In this document: piece by piece, positions 32,312-41,845 of the stretch
Numbering within the stretch: the first letter of the stretch is position 1
Layout: the number at the start of each line of letters is the position of its first letter
Assembly (NCBI GenBank): GCA_904374805.1
Contig: CAJFEW010000010.1
Span: 1 to 52,244, forward strand
DNA length: 52,244 nt
Direction: 5' to 3'
From: an uncultured Neglectibacter sp.
GTDB taxonomy: Bacteria; Bacillota; Clostridia; Oscillospirales; Acutalibacteraceae
Notes under the pieces: generated by a model
Databases searched by the model: none
Told to the model about the DNA's origin: nothing
The model's input: only the letters and a program-made list of their open reading frames with translations
Translations under genes and position numbers: made by a program

Positions 32312-34249
32312 TTACTCCCTTTCCTGGTTTTCCTCCGCTTCAATTTCCTCGCTCAGCCGGCTCCACTCCTCTAGCAGGTCCTCCCCCTGCTGGTGCAGCT
32401 GGGCAATCTCTTGACTGGCGGCGGTCACCGCCTCGTAGTCCGCGGCAAAGTCCGGATCCTGCAGCTGCTCCTCCAAAGCTTTTGCCTGTTTGTCGTTTGT
32501 TTCAATCTGCTCTTCCAGGCGCCGGAGGGCGGTGCGCTTCTTCCGCAGGGCGCTCTCCCGCTCCTTGCGCAGCTTGTACAAGTTCACCTTGGGAGGCTGC
32601 GCCCCCTCTTCCGCCTGGTGCTCCCGCTCCTGCTCCTGGGCCCGCTGCTCCAGATAGGCGTCGTAGTTGCCCCGGTACAGCCGGGCACCTTGAGGGCCTA
32701 AAACGTAGATCTTATCCGCCAGCTTGTTGATCAGGTACCGGTCGTGGGACACCACAAACAAGGTGCCGTCGTAGCCGGAAAGGGCGTCTTCCAAAGCCTC
32801 CCGGGAGGAGATGTCCAGGTGGTTGGTGGGCTCGTCCAGCAGCAGGAAATTGGCTTTGGAGAGCATCAGCTTGAGAAGCAGCACCCGGGCCCGCTCCCCG
32901 CCGGACAGGGCGCCCACGGGCTTGAACACGTCCTCCCCCTTAAAGAGGAACACCGCCAAAGCGGAGCGCACCTGGGTTTGGGTAAAGCTGGGATGCTCGT
33001 CCCAAATTTCATCGATGACGGTTTTTTCGTCGTGGAGGCTCTGCTGGGACTGCTCGTAATACCCCACGTCCAGGGCGGCGCCCAGGCGCACAAAGCCTGT
33101 GTCCGGGGTGTACTGCCCCAAAAGAATTTTGAAGAGGGAGGTCTTCCCACAGCCGTTGGGCCCCAGAAGAAACACCTTCTCCCCCCGCTTGATCTCCAAG
33201 CCCACCTGTTCAAACAGCTTGGGGCCCCCAAAGGAGAGGCTCAAGTCCTCCGCCGTGAGCACGTCGTCGCCGCTGCGGCGGCTGGCGTGAAACTGAAAGC
33301 GGATGGTGTCCGGCTCCTCCTCCGGCTTTTCCAGGGTGGCCTCCAGCCGGTCAATCTGCTTTTGCTTGCTGGCGATGGTCACATAGTTGCGCTCCTGGTT
33401 CCACCGGCGCTGTTGCTCAATAATGCCCTCAATGCGGGCGATCTCCTTTTGGGTGTTTTGATATTCCCGCTCCATGGCCAAGCGGTGCTCTGCCCGCAGC
33501 TCCAAGTACCGGCTGTAGTTGCCTTTATAGGAGGTGAGGGTCTTTCCCTCCATTTCCAGCGTGCGGCCGGTGACCTTGTCCAGAAAGTACCGGTCGTGGG
33601 AAATGACAATATAGGCCCCGGTGTAAGTGGCCAAAAAGCCCTCCAGCCACTCTACGGCCTGGATGTCCAGGTGGTTGGTGGGCTCGTCCAGCAGCAGCAG
33701 GTTGGCGCCGCCCAGCAGCATCTTGGCCAGCTGCAGCTTGGCCTTCTGCCCGCCGGAAAGGACCCCCACCCGGCTCTCCAGCTGGTCCTCCGAAAAGCCC
33801 AGGCCCAACAGGGCGCTGCGGGCCCGAGACCGGCAGGTGAGGCCCCCCGCATCCACAAACCGGTCGTTGAGGTCGGTCTGGCGCAGGATGAGCCGCTCCA
33901 AGTCCTCCTCCCCAGGGTGGGCGGAGAGAAGGGCGTTCAAATCCTCCAGCTCCCGTTCCATGCGGAGCAGGGGGGCAAAGACGGTCATAACCTCCTCCAG
34001 GGCGGTCTTTTCCAAGTCCCGGCAGACGTGCTGTTCCATGTAGCCCAGCACCGTGTCCTTGCCGAACACCACCGTGCCTGTGTCGGGGGTATACTCCCCG
34101 GTGAGCACCTTAAAGAGGGTGGTTTTGCCGCTTCCGTTGACCCCCACCAGGCCCACGCGCTCCCCCTTTTGCATTTCAAAGGAGATATCCCGCAGGATGA
34201 TTTCCTCTCCAAAGCTCTGTTGTATATGGTTTACTGTTACAATCGCCAT
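32312..34249 (-). CDS. ABC-F family ribosomal ATPase
   Basis: Tandem ABC ATPase without membrane domains, 645 residues, that acts on translating ribosomes. First cassette: Walker A GVNGSGKTT near residue 37, signature VLSGGQKAKLQLAK near 150. Second: GPNGCGKTS near 360, signature ALSGGERARVLLLK near 455. The linker between them holds the long charged helices of the ABC-F tRNA-interacting arm. A C-terminal coiled coil (about 545-640; RKERESALRKKRTALRRLEEQIE and continuing Glu/Ala/Leu heptads) fits the YdiF/Uup class. ATG34249 follows GGAGTG. Could be a housekeeping translation factor; antibiotic protection cannot be excluded or shown from sequence. Confidence 0.9.
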   Translation of the reverse strand: MAIVTVNHIQQSFGEEIILRDISFEMQKGERVGLVGVNGSGKTTLFKVLTGEYTPDTGTVVFGKDTVLGYMEQHVCRDLEKTALEEVMTVFAPLLRMERELEDLNALLSAHPGEEDLERLILRQTDLNDRFVDAGGLTCRSRARSALLGLGFSEDQLESRVGVLSGGQKAKLQLAKMLLGGANLLLLDEPTNHLDIQAVEWLEGFLATYTGAYIVISHDRYFLDKVTGRTLEMEGKTLTSYKGNYSRYLELRAEHRLAMEREYQNTQKEIARIEGIIEQQRRWNQERNYVTIASKQKQIDRLEATLEKPEEEPDTIRFQFHASRRSGDDVLTAEDLSLSFGGPKLFEQVGLEIKRGEKVFLLGPNGCGKTSLFKILLGQYTPDTGFVRLGAALDVGYYEQSQQSLHDEKTVIDEIWDEHPSFTQTQVRSALAVFLFKGEDVFKPVGALSGGERARVLLLKLMLSKANFLLLDEPTNHLDISSREALEDALSGYDGTLFVVSHDRYLINKLADKIYVLGPQGARLYRGNYDAYLEQRAQEQEREHQAEEGAQPPKVNLYKLRKERESALRKKRTALRRLEEQIETNDKQAKALEEQLQDPDFAADYEAVTAASQEIAQLHQQGEDLLEEWSRLSEEIEAEENQERE

Positions 34250-34353
34250 TGTGACACTCCATTGCATTCCCGTAAAATCTACGCACAATCCTCTTTATTA
34301 TACAGGAAAGAGGGGAAAAGAGCAACCTGTGGAGCAGGGGAAAATCCCCGATC

Positions 34354-34854
34354 TCACCGCCGGATGCGGGTGTAATATTGCTGGGCGTCTTCGTGGTGGA
34401 TGGTGGCCCCGTTGTTTTTCTGGACCTGCAGGGACGCCGGGTTGTCCTTGTGGACGGACAGGTAAATCTCCTCCTCCGGAACAATCTTCCAGGCCTCCCG
34501 CAGCAGCAGGCGCAGCCCGGCGGAAGCGTAGCCCCGGCCCCGGTACTCGCTCCGAATGCCATAGCCTATGTGCCCGGCCCCTTGGCGCAGCGCGTCATTT
34601 AAGCAGTGGCGCAGGCTAAAGAGCCCCACATAGTTGTTTTGATCGTCCACCAGCACATACACGGTGCAGGGGACATACCCTTCCGGGAGCCCCCGCCCTT
34701 GGGAATAGCCCTTTTGCATCTCCACATACTGGGCAAATTCCTCCCGGGTCATGCCGTAAGCGGCGTTGACAAACCCGTTTTCCTCCGGGGGAAAACTCCT
34801 TTGCAGCTCGTAGGCCTTGTCCAAATCCACGTCCCAAAGGGGAATCAAAAGCAT
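34354..34854 (-). CDS. GNAT family N-acetyltransferase
   Basis: 166-residue GNAT with the acetyl-CoA loop YGIRSEYRGRGYASAGLRLLLREAW near residue 95 (R-G-x-G-Y-A signature) and a C-terminal LSVHKDNPASLQVQKNNGATIHHED block. The N-terminal MLLIPLWDVDLDKAYELQRSFP fits the group that acts on small molecules or proteins. ATG34854 follows GGAAGGAAGG. It is divergent from asnB. Substrate unknown. Confidence 0.88.
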   Translation of the reverse strand: MLLIPLWDVDLDKAYELQRSFPPEENGFVNAAYGMTREEFAQYVEMQKGYSQGRGLPEGYVPCTVYVLVDDQNNYVGLFSLRHCLNDALRQGAGHIGYGIRSEYRGRGYASAGLRLLLREAWKIVPEEEIYLSVHKDNPASLQVQKNNGATIHHEDAQQYYTRIRR

Positions 34855-35012
34855 AACCAGCGCCTTCCTTCCATAACTATAGTAGGATCTTATTATAGCA
34901 CGGCGCAGCGCTGTTGGGAAGACAAGGGCCCGCGGAGCTCCCACGGTTCCCGCCCCTTTTCCCTTTGCATATACTGGTATGGACTGTTTTTTGGATGGAA
35001 GGGGTTTTACGC

Positions 35013-36866
35013 ATGTGTGGTTTCGCAGGATTTAGTGACCTACAAGAAGAGTTTTCCGGCCAGGAACAGCATTGGCTGGACCTGGCCCGGCGCATGGCCC
35101 GCCGCCTGGCCCACCGGGGTCCGGACAGCCAGGGGGCGCATCTGTCCCGGCACTGCGCCCTGGCCCACGCCCGTTTGGCAGTGATGGATCCGGAGCACGG
35201 CGCCCAGCCTATGTCCCTCCCTTGGCGGGGGCAGGAGGTCACCATCGCCTACAACGGGGAGCTGTACAACGCGCCGGAACTGCGCGCCCAGCTGGAGGAG
35301 AGGGGCTTTTCCTTTCAAACCCGGTGCGACACCGAGGTGGTTCTGGCGGCCTATCTGGCCTTTGGGCCGGACTGTGTGGAGCAGTTCAACGGGATTTTTG
35401 CCTTTGCCGTGGACGATCCAGTGAACCGCCGGGTCTTTCTCTGCCGGGACCGGTTTGGCGTAAAGCCCCTGTTTTACACCTTGCAGGAGCACCGGCTGGC
35501 CTTTGCCTCGGAGATCAAGGGCCTCTTGGAGTTTCCCGGGGTCTCGCCGGTGGTGGGCCGGGAAGGCCTGTGCGAGCTCTTCGGCCTGGGGCCGGCCCGC
35601 ACGCCGGGCTGCGGGGTCTTTCAGGGCATTCGGGAGCTGCGTCCCGGCCACATGGCCGTCTTCGACCGGCTGGGATTCCGGGAAATCCCCTACTTTGACC
35701 TGGAGGCACAGCCTCATGGGGAAAGCTATCCGGAAACGGTGGAACATGTGCGGGCCCTGCTGCTGGACACCGTAGAGCGCCAGCTGGCCTCCGACGTGCC
35801 CTTGTGCACCTTTCTCTCCGGCGGGCTGGACTCCAGCGTGGTGACAGCCATTGCGGCCCAAAAGCTGCGGGAACGGGGAGAGCGCCTCTCCACCTACTCC
35901 TTTGAGTTTGAGGGAAATCAAGAGTTCTTCACCCCCTCCTCCTTCCAGCCGGACCGGGATGAGGACTGGGCCCGGCGGGTCAGCAGCCTGCTGGATACGG
36001 ACCACACCTCCCTGCTCTGCTCCAACCGGCAGCTGGCGGCCTCTTTGCAGAGCGCCGTCATCGCCAAGGACCTGCCCGGCATGGCGGACATTGACGGCTC
36101 TCTGCTGTACTTCTGCCAGCTGGTAAAGCAGCGGCACACGGTGGTCCTGTGCGGGGAGTGCGCCGATGAGATCTTCGGGGGCTATCCCTGGTTTCACCGG
36201 CGGGAGATGTTCGACGGCCGCCACTTCCCCTGGTCCAACAATCTGGACCAGCGCAGGGGCTTGCTGAAGCCAGAGCTGCAAGAGGCCCTAGGGCTGGAGG
36301 AATACGTGGCCCAGCGCCTGGAAGAATCCCTGCGCGCTGTGCCCACCTTGCTCGGAGAGACCCCGGAGCAGGTGCGCATGCGGCAGATTTCCTACCTGAA
36401 CATCCACTGGTTCATGGCCACTCTGCTGGACCGGAAAGACCGGTGCAGCATGTACAGCGGCCTGGAGGTGCGGGTCCCCTACGCGGACCACCGCATCGCC
36501 CAGTATATCTACAACGTCCCCTGGGAGATGAAGTGCCCCCGGGGAGAAGCTAAAGGGCTGCTCCGGGACGCGGCCAAAGGGCTGCTGCCGGAGGAGGTCC
36601 TCCACCGGAAAAAGAGCCCCTACCCCAAAACCCACAACCCGGGCTACGAAGCTCTCTTAAAGGAAGAGCTGTCCCATGTGCTGCGGGACAGCGCACAGCC
36701 TCTGCACAAACTCCTGTCGGAAGAGGCGGTCTCCGGCCTGCTCCATCAGACCTACGACTACGGCAAGCCTTGGTTTGGCCAGTTGATGGCCGGCCCGCAG
36801 ATGCTGGCCTACCTGCTGCAGATCAACACCTGGCTGCTCCGCTACCACATCTATGTGGACGTGTGA
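35013..36866 (+). CDS. asnB: Asparagine synthase (glutamine-hydrolysing), AsnB
   Basis: Makes asparagine from aspartate, glutamine and ATP; 617 residues. The start MCGFAGF gives the Cys1 nucleophile after Met removal, with HRGPDSQGAH, AYNGELYN and CDTEVVLAAYL completing the Ntn glutaminase (about 1-210). The synthetase domain has the PP-loop FLSGGLDSSVV near residue 270 and the CGECADEIFGGYPWF block near 385. ATG35013 is exact because the nucleophile must be residue 2; GGAAGGGG lies upstream. Length is in the AsnB range. A stable hairpin with a GAAA loop follows the stop. Confidence 0.95.
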   Translation: MCGFAGFSDLQEEFSGQEQHWLDLARRMARRLAHRGPDSQGAHLSRHCALAHARLAVMDPEHGAQPMSLPWRGQEVTIAYNGELYNAPELRAQLEERGFSFQTRCDTEVVLAAYLAFGPDCVEQFNGIFAFAVDDPVNRRVFLCRDRFGVKPLFYTLQEHRLAFASEIKGLLEFPGVSPVVGREGLCELFGLGPARTPGCGVFQGIRELRPGHMAVFDRLGFREIPYFDLEAQPHGESYPETVEHVRALLLDTVERQLASDVPLCTFLSGGLDSSVVTAIAAQKLRERGERLSTYSFEFEGNQEFFTPSSFQPDRDEDWARRVSSLLDTDHTSLLCSNRQLAASLQSAVIAKDLPGMADIDGSLLYFCQLVKQRHTVVLCGECADEIFGGYPWFHRREMFDGRHFPWSNNLDQRRGLLKPELQEALGLEEYVAQRLEESLRAVPTLLGETPEQVRMRQISYLNIHWFMATLLDRKDRCSMYSGLEVRVPYADHRIAQYIYNVPWEMKCPRGEAKGLLRDAAKGLLPEEVLHRKKSPYPKTHNPGYEALLKEELSHVLRDSAQPLHKLLSEEAVSGLLHQTYDYGKPWFGQLMAGPQMLAYLLQINTWLLRYHIYVDV

Positions 36867-37069
36867 CGCCGCCCTTTTCCGCTGGTGCCTGTTCAAGTCA
36901 AAACCACTCGGAAACGAGTGGTCGACACAAACCCCGGAGGGGACTTCCTCACAGAAACGCCGGAGCCCCTTTGTGGAACAAGTTCTTTCGCGTTTTTTTC
37001 ATCCACCATTTTTCCTGAACCATGTTTGCCAAAGCTTTTTTGTTAAGCTTGCAGGCAGCAAAAAGGAGG
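36867..37069 (+). other. Region after asnB with a small GNRA hairpin
   Basis: No gene. At 36904-36921 CCACTCG, GAAA and CGAGTGG form a perfect 7-bp stem with a GNRA tetraloop; it has no T run and may only stabilise the transcript end. AAGCTT/AAGCTT flank a T run near 37032-37050. Confidence 0.45.
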
Positions 37070-37099
37070 CCTCTGCAACAAAAGCAGCGGCCTCCTTTT
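37070..37099 (-). terminator. Terminator of the germinant receptor operon
   Basis: Minus strand AAAAGGAGGCC and GGCCTCCTTTT pair with an inner GCTG/CAGC loop and end in T4. It lies 30 bases after the gerC-type stop codon. Confidence 0.8.
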
Positions 37100-37128
37100 C
37101 ACGGGAGCCCAGGCCCTCTGCCCCTTTC

Positions 37129-38244
37129 CTACTGGACCGGCTCCCCCACCGGAACGGTGTTCTGCTCCATGCGCGCCACGCGCACTGCGCTTTGAAACTC
37201 CACAGAACAGCGGGCCATCTCCTGGTCCCAGATGTCTTCCAGTTCTTCCCACACCTGGGGAAATTGTTGCGACAGCAGGTTGCCCAGCCCCAACAGGTCG
37301 CAGTGGGAACGGCGGGCCGCCTTCTCCCACAGGGCTTCCATGCCCTCCTGCAGCTGCTGGGAAGCTGTCTCCTCCAGCCTTTGGTAAAAATCCTCCCCCA
37401 GGTCCTCTTCCCCGGAGACGGAGCTCACATCGGCGTTGACCTCAGCCTGCACCAGAAAGACGGGCTTTCCCTCCTGGGACAGGGAAACGCTCTTCTTCCC
37501 CTTCCCCCCGGAGAGGCTCAGCGTCACCGTGCCCAAGCCCGGCCCTGTCACCACCCACTCTCCTCCGGACAGGTCCCCTTGGGCGGCCAAGTAGCCCCGG
37601 GTCTCCTGCAAGGAGAGAGTGCCCGCCAGAACGTGCTCCCGAAAATAGGCGGCGCCCTCCAGGGACACCTGTTCCCCTTCCACCTGCAGCAAAGGCAGCA
37701 CCGGGGAGGACCCCGGCCTGCGGCTGCTGTTGACAAACTCCAAAAGATCTGTGGAAACAGAGGCCCCGTTTTCCTCCCCTGTTTGGCTCAAAGCCTGCAG
37801 GTCCTGCATGGGAAACAAGGCGCCGTCCTGCTCGAAGGACAGCACCTCTGCGGCGCTGCCCTGGGTGAAGTAGAGCCCCACTGCCGGGCGGGTGTTATAG
37901 TAGCGGATGAAAAAATCCAAAGAGCGGTCCAGCCCTTCTTCCCCGCAACCCTCCCCAAACACCACCAGGTAGTTGTGGGCGTAAAAGGGTTCCCGCCCGG
38001 TGGACAGGGAGAGGCTGCTCAAAGCTTCCAAAACCGTCTCTCCCCGGCAGGCAAACAGCTTCTCGCCCTGGTCTTCCGTGGAGGTGGAAGCCCGCACGGT
38101 CACTTTATAGCCCTCCGCCTCTCGGTCCACACCGATGCCCTGAATCAAAATCCGCTGGTGCAGTTCCTTGCGGGCACAGCCCCCCTGGAACACACACAGC
38201 CAAAGCGCCAGCGCCGCCGCCAACATTCTGCAGCCCCGCCTCAT
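37129..38244 (-). CDS. Spore germination lipoprotein, Ger(x)C family
   Basis: C subunit of a nutrient germinant receptor. The 371-residue protein starts with a lipoprotein signal: MRRGCRMLAAALALWLCVFQGGC, whose Cys23 would be diacylated. The rest is the Ger(x)C domain, including LHQRILIQGIGVDREAEGYKV and REPFYAHNYLVVFGEG. It anchors to the inner spore membrane with the A and B subunits. ATG38244 follows AAGGAGGA and overlaps the gerB-type stop by four bases (ATGA), showing translational coupling. Last gene of the operon. Confidence 0.92.
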   Translation of the reverse strand: MRRGCRMLAAALALWLCVFQGGCARKELHQRILIQGIGVDREAEGYKVTVRASTSTEDQGEKLFACRGETVLEALSSLSLSTGREPFYAHNYLVVFGEGCGEEGLDRSLDFFIRYYNTRPAVGLYFTQGSAAEVLSFEQDGALFPMQDLQALSQTGEENGASVSTDLLEFVNSSRRPGSSPVLPLLQVEGEQVSLEGAAYFREHVLAGTLSLQETRGYLAAQGDLSGGEWVVTGPGLGTVTLSLSGGKGKKSVSLSQEGKPVFLVQAEVNADVSSVSGEEDLGEDFYQRLEETASQQLQEGMEALWEKAARRSHCDLLGLGNLLSQQFPQVWEELEDIWDQEMARCSVEFQSAVRVARMEQNTVPVGEPVQ

Positions 38245-39329
38245 GGGCCTTCCTCCTTTCTGTACCGAACCCATCCGGCAAACAGCAAAGCCAGGGGAAC
38301 CCCCAGCCCAAACAGTCCCGTCATTCCCAGCCAAAAGCCTGTGTCCAGCAACACCCTCTGCAAGGGCAAAAGATAGGCCCCGCCCGCCGCCAAAACCACC
38401 AAAAGAGCGCCCAGACACACCACCGGCACAGCCTGGGAGCGGCTTTTGGGAAACAGCTGCGCCCAGCAGATCCGGCAGGCATACAGATCCGCGCCCACCT
38501 TGATCAGCAGGCCCATCATCCAAATGCCCACAAAAACCGGGTCCAACCGCTGCAGGGCGTGTATTTCCGTAATGGAAGCCAAGGCGTAGACCGGAAAATT
38601 CTGGGTGTAGGCGTAGGGCCCCAAACAGCCTGCCAAAAGCAGGAGCAAGCCTCCCACAAACAAAAAGGTGCCCCCCGACCAAAGGCGAAATCCCAGCCGC
38701 TTTTTTCCCTGGACAAAGGGCAGCAGCACCGCCATATCCGCAAATAGGGAGGTCCGGGAGAGAAACAAGGCCGTTCCCCGAACCAGGGGGCCTGCGCCTC
38801 CCTGCAGCATGGGCTGCAGGTTTTCCCCGGAAAACCGCTGGGACACCAAAGCAAAAACCAGGCCGGAGCCCAGCAGCAAAATCACCAGCACGCAGGCCCC
38901 GCACCGGGCCAGGGCCTCCAACCCCTGCCAGGCCCCGTACACGGCCACCGCCGTAAGGGCCGCCACAATCAGCCAGGAGGAGAAGTCGGGATGGACCGTG
39001 TCCAGCAGAAAAATCTGGAACAGGGCCAGGGAAGAGGCATTGATCAAAAGAAAATACAGAATATAGCCTAGGGAGACCACGCGTCCTCCTGTACGGCCCA
39101 GGCAGTTTGCAGCCAGTTCTCCCACAGATTGGCCGGGATACCGGCGCTGGAAGGACCACAGGGGCAAAGCGATGAAAAAGCCCAAAACCATGGCCAACCC
39201 GTAGGAGAGGATCCCGTCCAACAGGTTCTCCCCGGCGGCGTACTGGGCATTGAGGGAAATGGTGAGGGTCACCCGGGAGACAAACATCATGCCGAAAAAC
39301 TGGGCCGCGCTGATGGTGTGTTGTTTCAT
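38241..39329 (-). CDS. Spore germination protein, GerB family (endospore permease)
   Basis: B subunit of a Ger receptor, related to amino acid permeases; 362 residues with about ten transmembrane segments. ISAAQFFGMMFVSRVTLTISLN at the N-terminus and the PGQSVGELAANCLGRTGG block near residue 66 are family features. It is thought to bind germinants such as amino acids. It begins 12 bases after the gerA-type stop and overlaps the lipoprotein gene. Confidence 0.93.
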   Translation of the reverse strand: MKQHTISAAQFFGMMFVSRVTLTISLNAQYAAGENLLDGILSYGLAMVLGFFIALPLWSFQRRYPGQSVGELAANCLGRTGGRVVSLGYILYFLLINASSLALFQIFLLDTVHPDFSSWLIVAALTAVAVYGAWQGLEALARCGACVLVILLLGSGLVFALVSQRFSGENLQPMLQGGAGPLVRGTALFLSRTSLFADMAVLLPFVQGKKRLGFRLWSGGTFLFVGGLLLLLAGCLGPYAYTQNFPVYALASITEIHALQRLDPVFVGIWMMGLLIKVGADLYACRICWAQLFPKSRSQAVPVVCLGALLVVLAAGGAYLLPLQRVLLDTGFWLGMTGLFGLGVPLALLFAGWVRYRKEEGP

Positions 39330-39341
39330 AAAGGCCTCCTC

Positions 39342-40796
39342 TCACCGGTCCTGGCTGCCGGGCATGTCCTGCACCTTGGCGTCCCAGCGGGAAAGCCGCC
39401 GCCAGCCGGCCCGGAAGAACACGTCCCGCAGCACCAGCCTTCCCCGGAAGGGGGAGACCGGGGACAGCAAGGGCACCCCAAAGCTCTCCGCCCCGCACAG
39501 GTCTAAGAGCAAAAACACCAGGCCGATCATCACGCCCCACATGCCCAGGAAGTTGCCCACCAAGAGAAATCCCAGGCGCAGCAGCGCCAAAGGTTCGTAC
39601 AGCCGGGGCACCGCGTAGCCTGCAATGGCAGTCAGGGCCACCACCAGCAGGGAGGGCGCGCTCACCAGCCCCGCCGCCACTGCCGTGTCCCCCAGCACCA
39701 GCCCGCCCACAATGCTCACAGTGGCGGACAGGGACCGGGGCGCCCGGAGCCCCGCCTCCCGCAGCACCTCATAGAGGAAAAACAAGGTCAGGGTTTCGAA
39801 CATCACCGGGAACGGCGTTTTGGCCTGGGCCCCCGCCACGGTCAGCAGCAGGCTTTCCGGAAGCAGCTCCGGGTGGTGGGTCACAATGGCCACGTAGAGT
39901 CCCGGCAGAAAGGAGCTGAGAAAAAAGGCGGCCATCTTCAGCCAGCGGATAAAGGTGCCGTAGAAAGGCCGGGTCAAATAGTCGTCCAAGGTTTGGAAGT
40001 TCTCCACAAAGAGAAAGGGCAGCACAAGAACGCTGGGGGTGCCCTCCACCAGCAGGGCCACCCGGCCCTCCTCAATTTTTCCACAGACCACGTCGGGGCG
40101 CTCGGTGAGCCCCACCCCGGAGAACACCCGGCCCCGCTCCAAAAAGCCCGTGAGATACCCTGCCCCCAACACGGTCTGCAGGGAGCAGTCCTCCAGCTTT
40201 TGCCGCACCTGGCGCAAGATTTTCTCCGAAGCCACCCCCTCTATATAACAGAGCACCAGAGGCGTGTGGCTTTGGGCGCCCACTTGCAGCATTTCAAACT
40301 TAAGGGACGTGTTTTTCATCCGGCGGCGGATCATGGCCATGTTCAGCTGGTTGGACTCTGTAAAACCGTCCTTGGCCCCCCGCTGCATCACCTCGTTTTG
40401 CGGCTCCTGGGGCCCCCGGTAGGCAAACCCCTGCACGCCGAACGCTAAAGCGTCGTCCACGCCGTCCAGCAAAAGCACGGCAAAGCCGCTCATAAGCAGC
40501 TGCAGCAGGGCGTCCATCCTAGCTTCGTGCTTCAAATCCGCCGCGCTGAGCACCCGGCGCTCAATGAAAGCCAGCTGCTTCTCCGGCTCTGAGGGATACG
40601 ACCGCTCCCGCAGCAGGGGCTCCAGCACACTGAGGGTGATCACCTCCTTGTTCACCAAGCCGTCCACCGCCAACAAAGCCGCAGCACGCCCGCCCAGCTC
40701 CACCCGGCGAAGGATCAAGTCCATGGCTTTTACAAACCTCGCCTGAAAAAAAGCCAGGTTGCCCGCCAAATCCTTCGAAAGCTTTTGTTGCTCCAT
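39342..40796 (-). CDS. Spore germination protein, GerA family
   Basis: A subunit of a germinant receptor, 484 residues. N-terminal cytoplasmic domain (about 1-240) with LLLDGVDDALAFGVQGFAYRGPQEPQNEVMQRGAKDGFTESNQLNMAMIRRR, the central GerA signature, given here in two parts: the substrate loop and the RGAKDGFTES block near residue 128. About five C-terminal membrane segments follow. It forms the ion-conducting oligomer triggered by germinants. First gene of gerA-gerB-gerC, the standard order; the presence of all three intact subunits implies working spores. A forespore (sigma-G) promoter is expected but no clear one was seen. Confidence 0.94.
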   Translation of the reverse strand: MEQQKLSKDLAGNLAFFQARFVKAMDLILRRVELGGRAAALLAVDGLVNKEVITLSVLEPLLRERSYPSEPEKQLAFIERRVLSAADLKHEARMDALLQLLMSGFAVLLLDGVDDALAFGVQGFAYRGPQEPQNEVMQRGAKDGFTESNQLNMAMIRRRMKNTSLKFEMLQVGAQSHTPLVLCYIEGVASEKILRQVRQKLEDCSLQTVLGAGYLTGFLERGRVFSGVGLTERPDVVCGKIEEGRVALLVEGTPSVLVLPFLFVENFQTLDDYLTRPFYGTFIRWLKMAAFFLSSFLPGLYVAIVTHHPELLPESLLLTVAGAQAKTPFPVMFETLTLFFLYEVLREAGLRAPRSLSATVSIVGGLVLGDTAVAAGLVSAPSLLVVALTAIAGYAVPRLYEPLALLRLGFLLVGNFLGMWGVMIGLVFLLLDLCGAESFGVPLLSPVSPFRGRLVLRDVFFRAGWRRLSRWDAKVQDMPGSQDR

Positions 40797-41058
40797 AGGC
40801 CGCCTCCCCGCAAGAATCTGTCCCTTTAGCTTCTCCCGGTCCAGCCCCTTTATACACGGGACGGGCAGCTCATATTTTTCGAAAACCAGGCCAAACTAGC
40901 CCTTGTTTCCAACAGGGAAAACAGCCGGGCCGGGTTCCCAAAAATTTTGATGCAGAGGGCCTCCCCACTGGAAATACGCGGGAAGGGCCATGCGCGGGAA
41001 GGGCCATGGCACAAGCAACGCCTGGGCCTGCTGGAAAACGGGAGAAAGGAGCGATTGT

Positions 41059-41760
41059 ATGGCGGTGTCCCTCATGCGGACCTTGGTGATGTACGGGGTC
41101 ATTCTGGTGGCCGTGCGGCTCATGGGCAAGCGGCAGATCAGCCAGCTGCAAACCTCCGAACTGGTGGCAACCCTGCTGGTTTCCGAACTGGCGGTGCTGC
41201 CCATTCAGGAGATGGACCAGCCCCTGTGGAAGGGCATTATTCCCATGGGAGTGCTGGTGGGCTGCGAAATCCTGGTCTCGTTTCTCATGCTCAAAAGCGG
41301 GCGCTTCCGGCAGGCAGTGTGCGGCAGCCCGGTGGTGGTCATCCGGCGGGGGAAAGTTTTGCAGGACCAGATGCGCCGGCTGCGGCTCACCACCGAGGAC
41401 CTGTATGAACAGCTCCGGCAGAACAATGTGTTTTACCTGGAGGATGTGGCCTGGGCCATTGTGGAAACCAATGGCAGGCTCAGCGTGATCCGCCACCCGG
41501 AGGAGGAACCCCTCACTCCCCACCAGCTGGGGCTGCATCCGGAATTCCCCGGCCTGGAGGTGGTGGTGGTCAGCGACGGGGTGCTCTCCCGCCGGTCCCT
41601 GGCCCTGTGCGGCAAAGACGAGGACTGGGTCCGGCAGAAGCTGCAGGAACACCGGCTGGACTTGAGCCAGGTGTTTTTGATGGCCGCTCGCACAGACGGC
41701 ACCTGCACCCTGATAAAAAAGCAAAAAAAGGGCGCGCCGGACCATTCCGGCGCACCCTAA
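41059..41760 (+). CDS. DUF421 membrane protein (YetF/YcaP family)
   Basis: 233-residue protein with three N-terminal membrane segments and a cytoplasmic domain. GKRQISQLQTSELVATLLVSELA near residue 22 is the DUF421 signature, and SPVVVIRRGKVL with the LTTEDLYEQLRQNNVFYLEDVAWAI stretch near residue 110 forms the soluble domain. Members occur in spore formers and some are germination-linked, but function is uncertain. ATG41059 has AAAGGAG upstream. It is divergent from the germinant receptor operon, which may be relevant. Confidence 0.9.
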   Translation: MAVSLMRTLVMYGVILVAVRLMGKRQISQLQTSELVATLLVSELAVLPIQEMDQPLWKGIIPMGVLVGCEILVSFLMLKSGRFRQAVCGSPVVVIRRGKVLQDQMRRLRLTTEDLYEQLRQNNVFYLEDVAWAIVETNGRLSVIRHPEEEPLTPHQLGLHPEFPGLEVVVVSDGVLSRRSLALCGKDEDWVRQKLQEHRLDLSQVFLMAARTDGTCTLIKKQKKGAPDHSGAP

Positions 41761-41805
41761 AGCGTGCGTGCTCTCTCGCTACTGCAGGCAAAGGGCCATT
41801 CCCCG

Positions 41806-41833
41806 CAAAAAGGGGGCGCCTGCGGCACCCCCT
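41806..41833 (-). terminator. Terminator of the CarD-like gene
   Basis: Minus strand GGGGGTGCC, three-base loop, GGCGCCCCC, then T residues, 13 bases after the stop. Confidence 0.8.
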
Positions 41834-41845
41834 TCTCCCTGTCTA

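Noticed and set aside
36904-36921. Hairpin with GAAA loop after asnB as a riboswitch or terminator
   Set aside because: Only 7 bp, no T run and no partner structure; kept as a note within the intergenic feature.
37129-39540. 803-codon minus-strand frame suggesting a large fusion including GerC
   Set aside because: Only the 3' 371 codons, with RBS and lipoprotein signal, encode GerC; the upstream part is the out-of-frame reading of the gerB-type gene.
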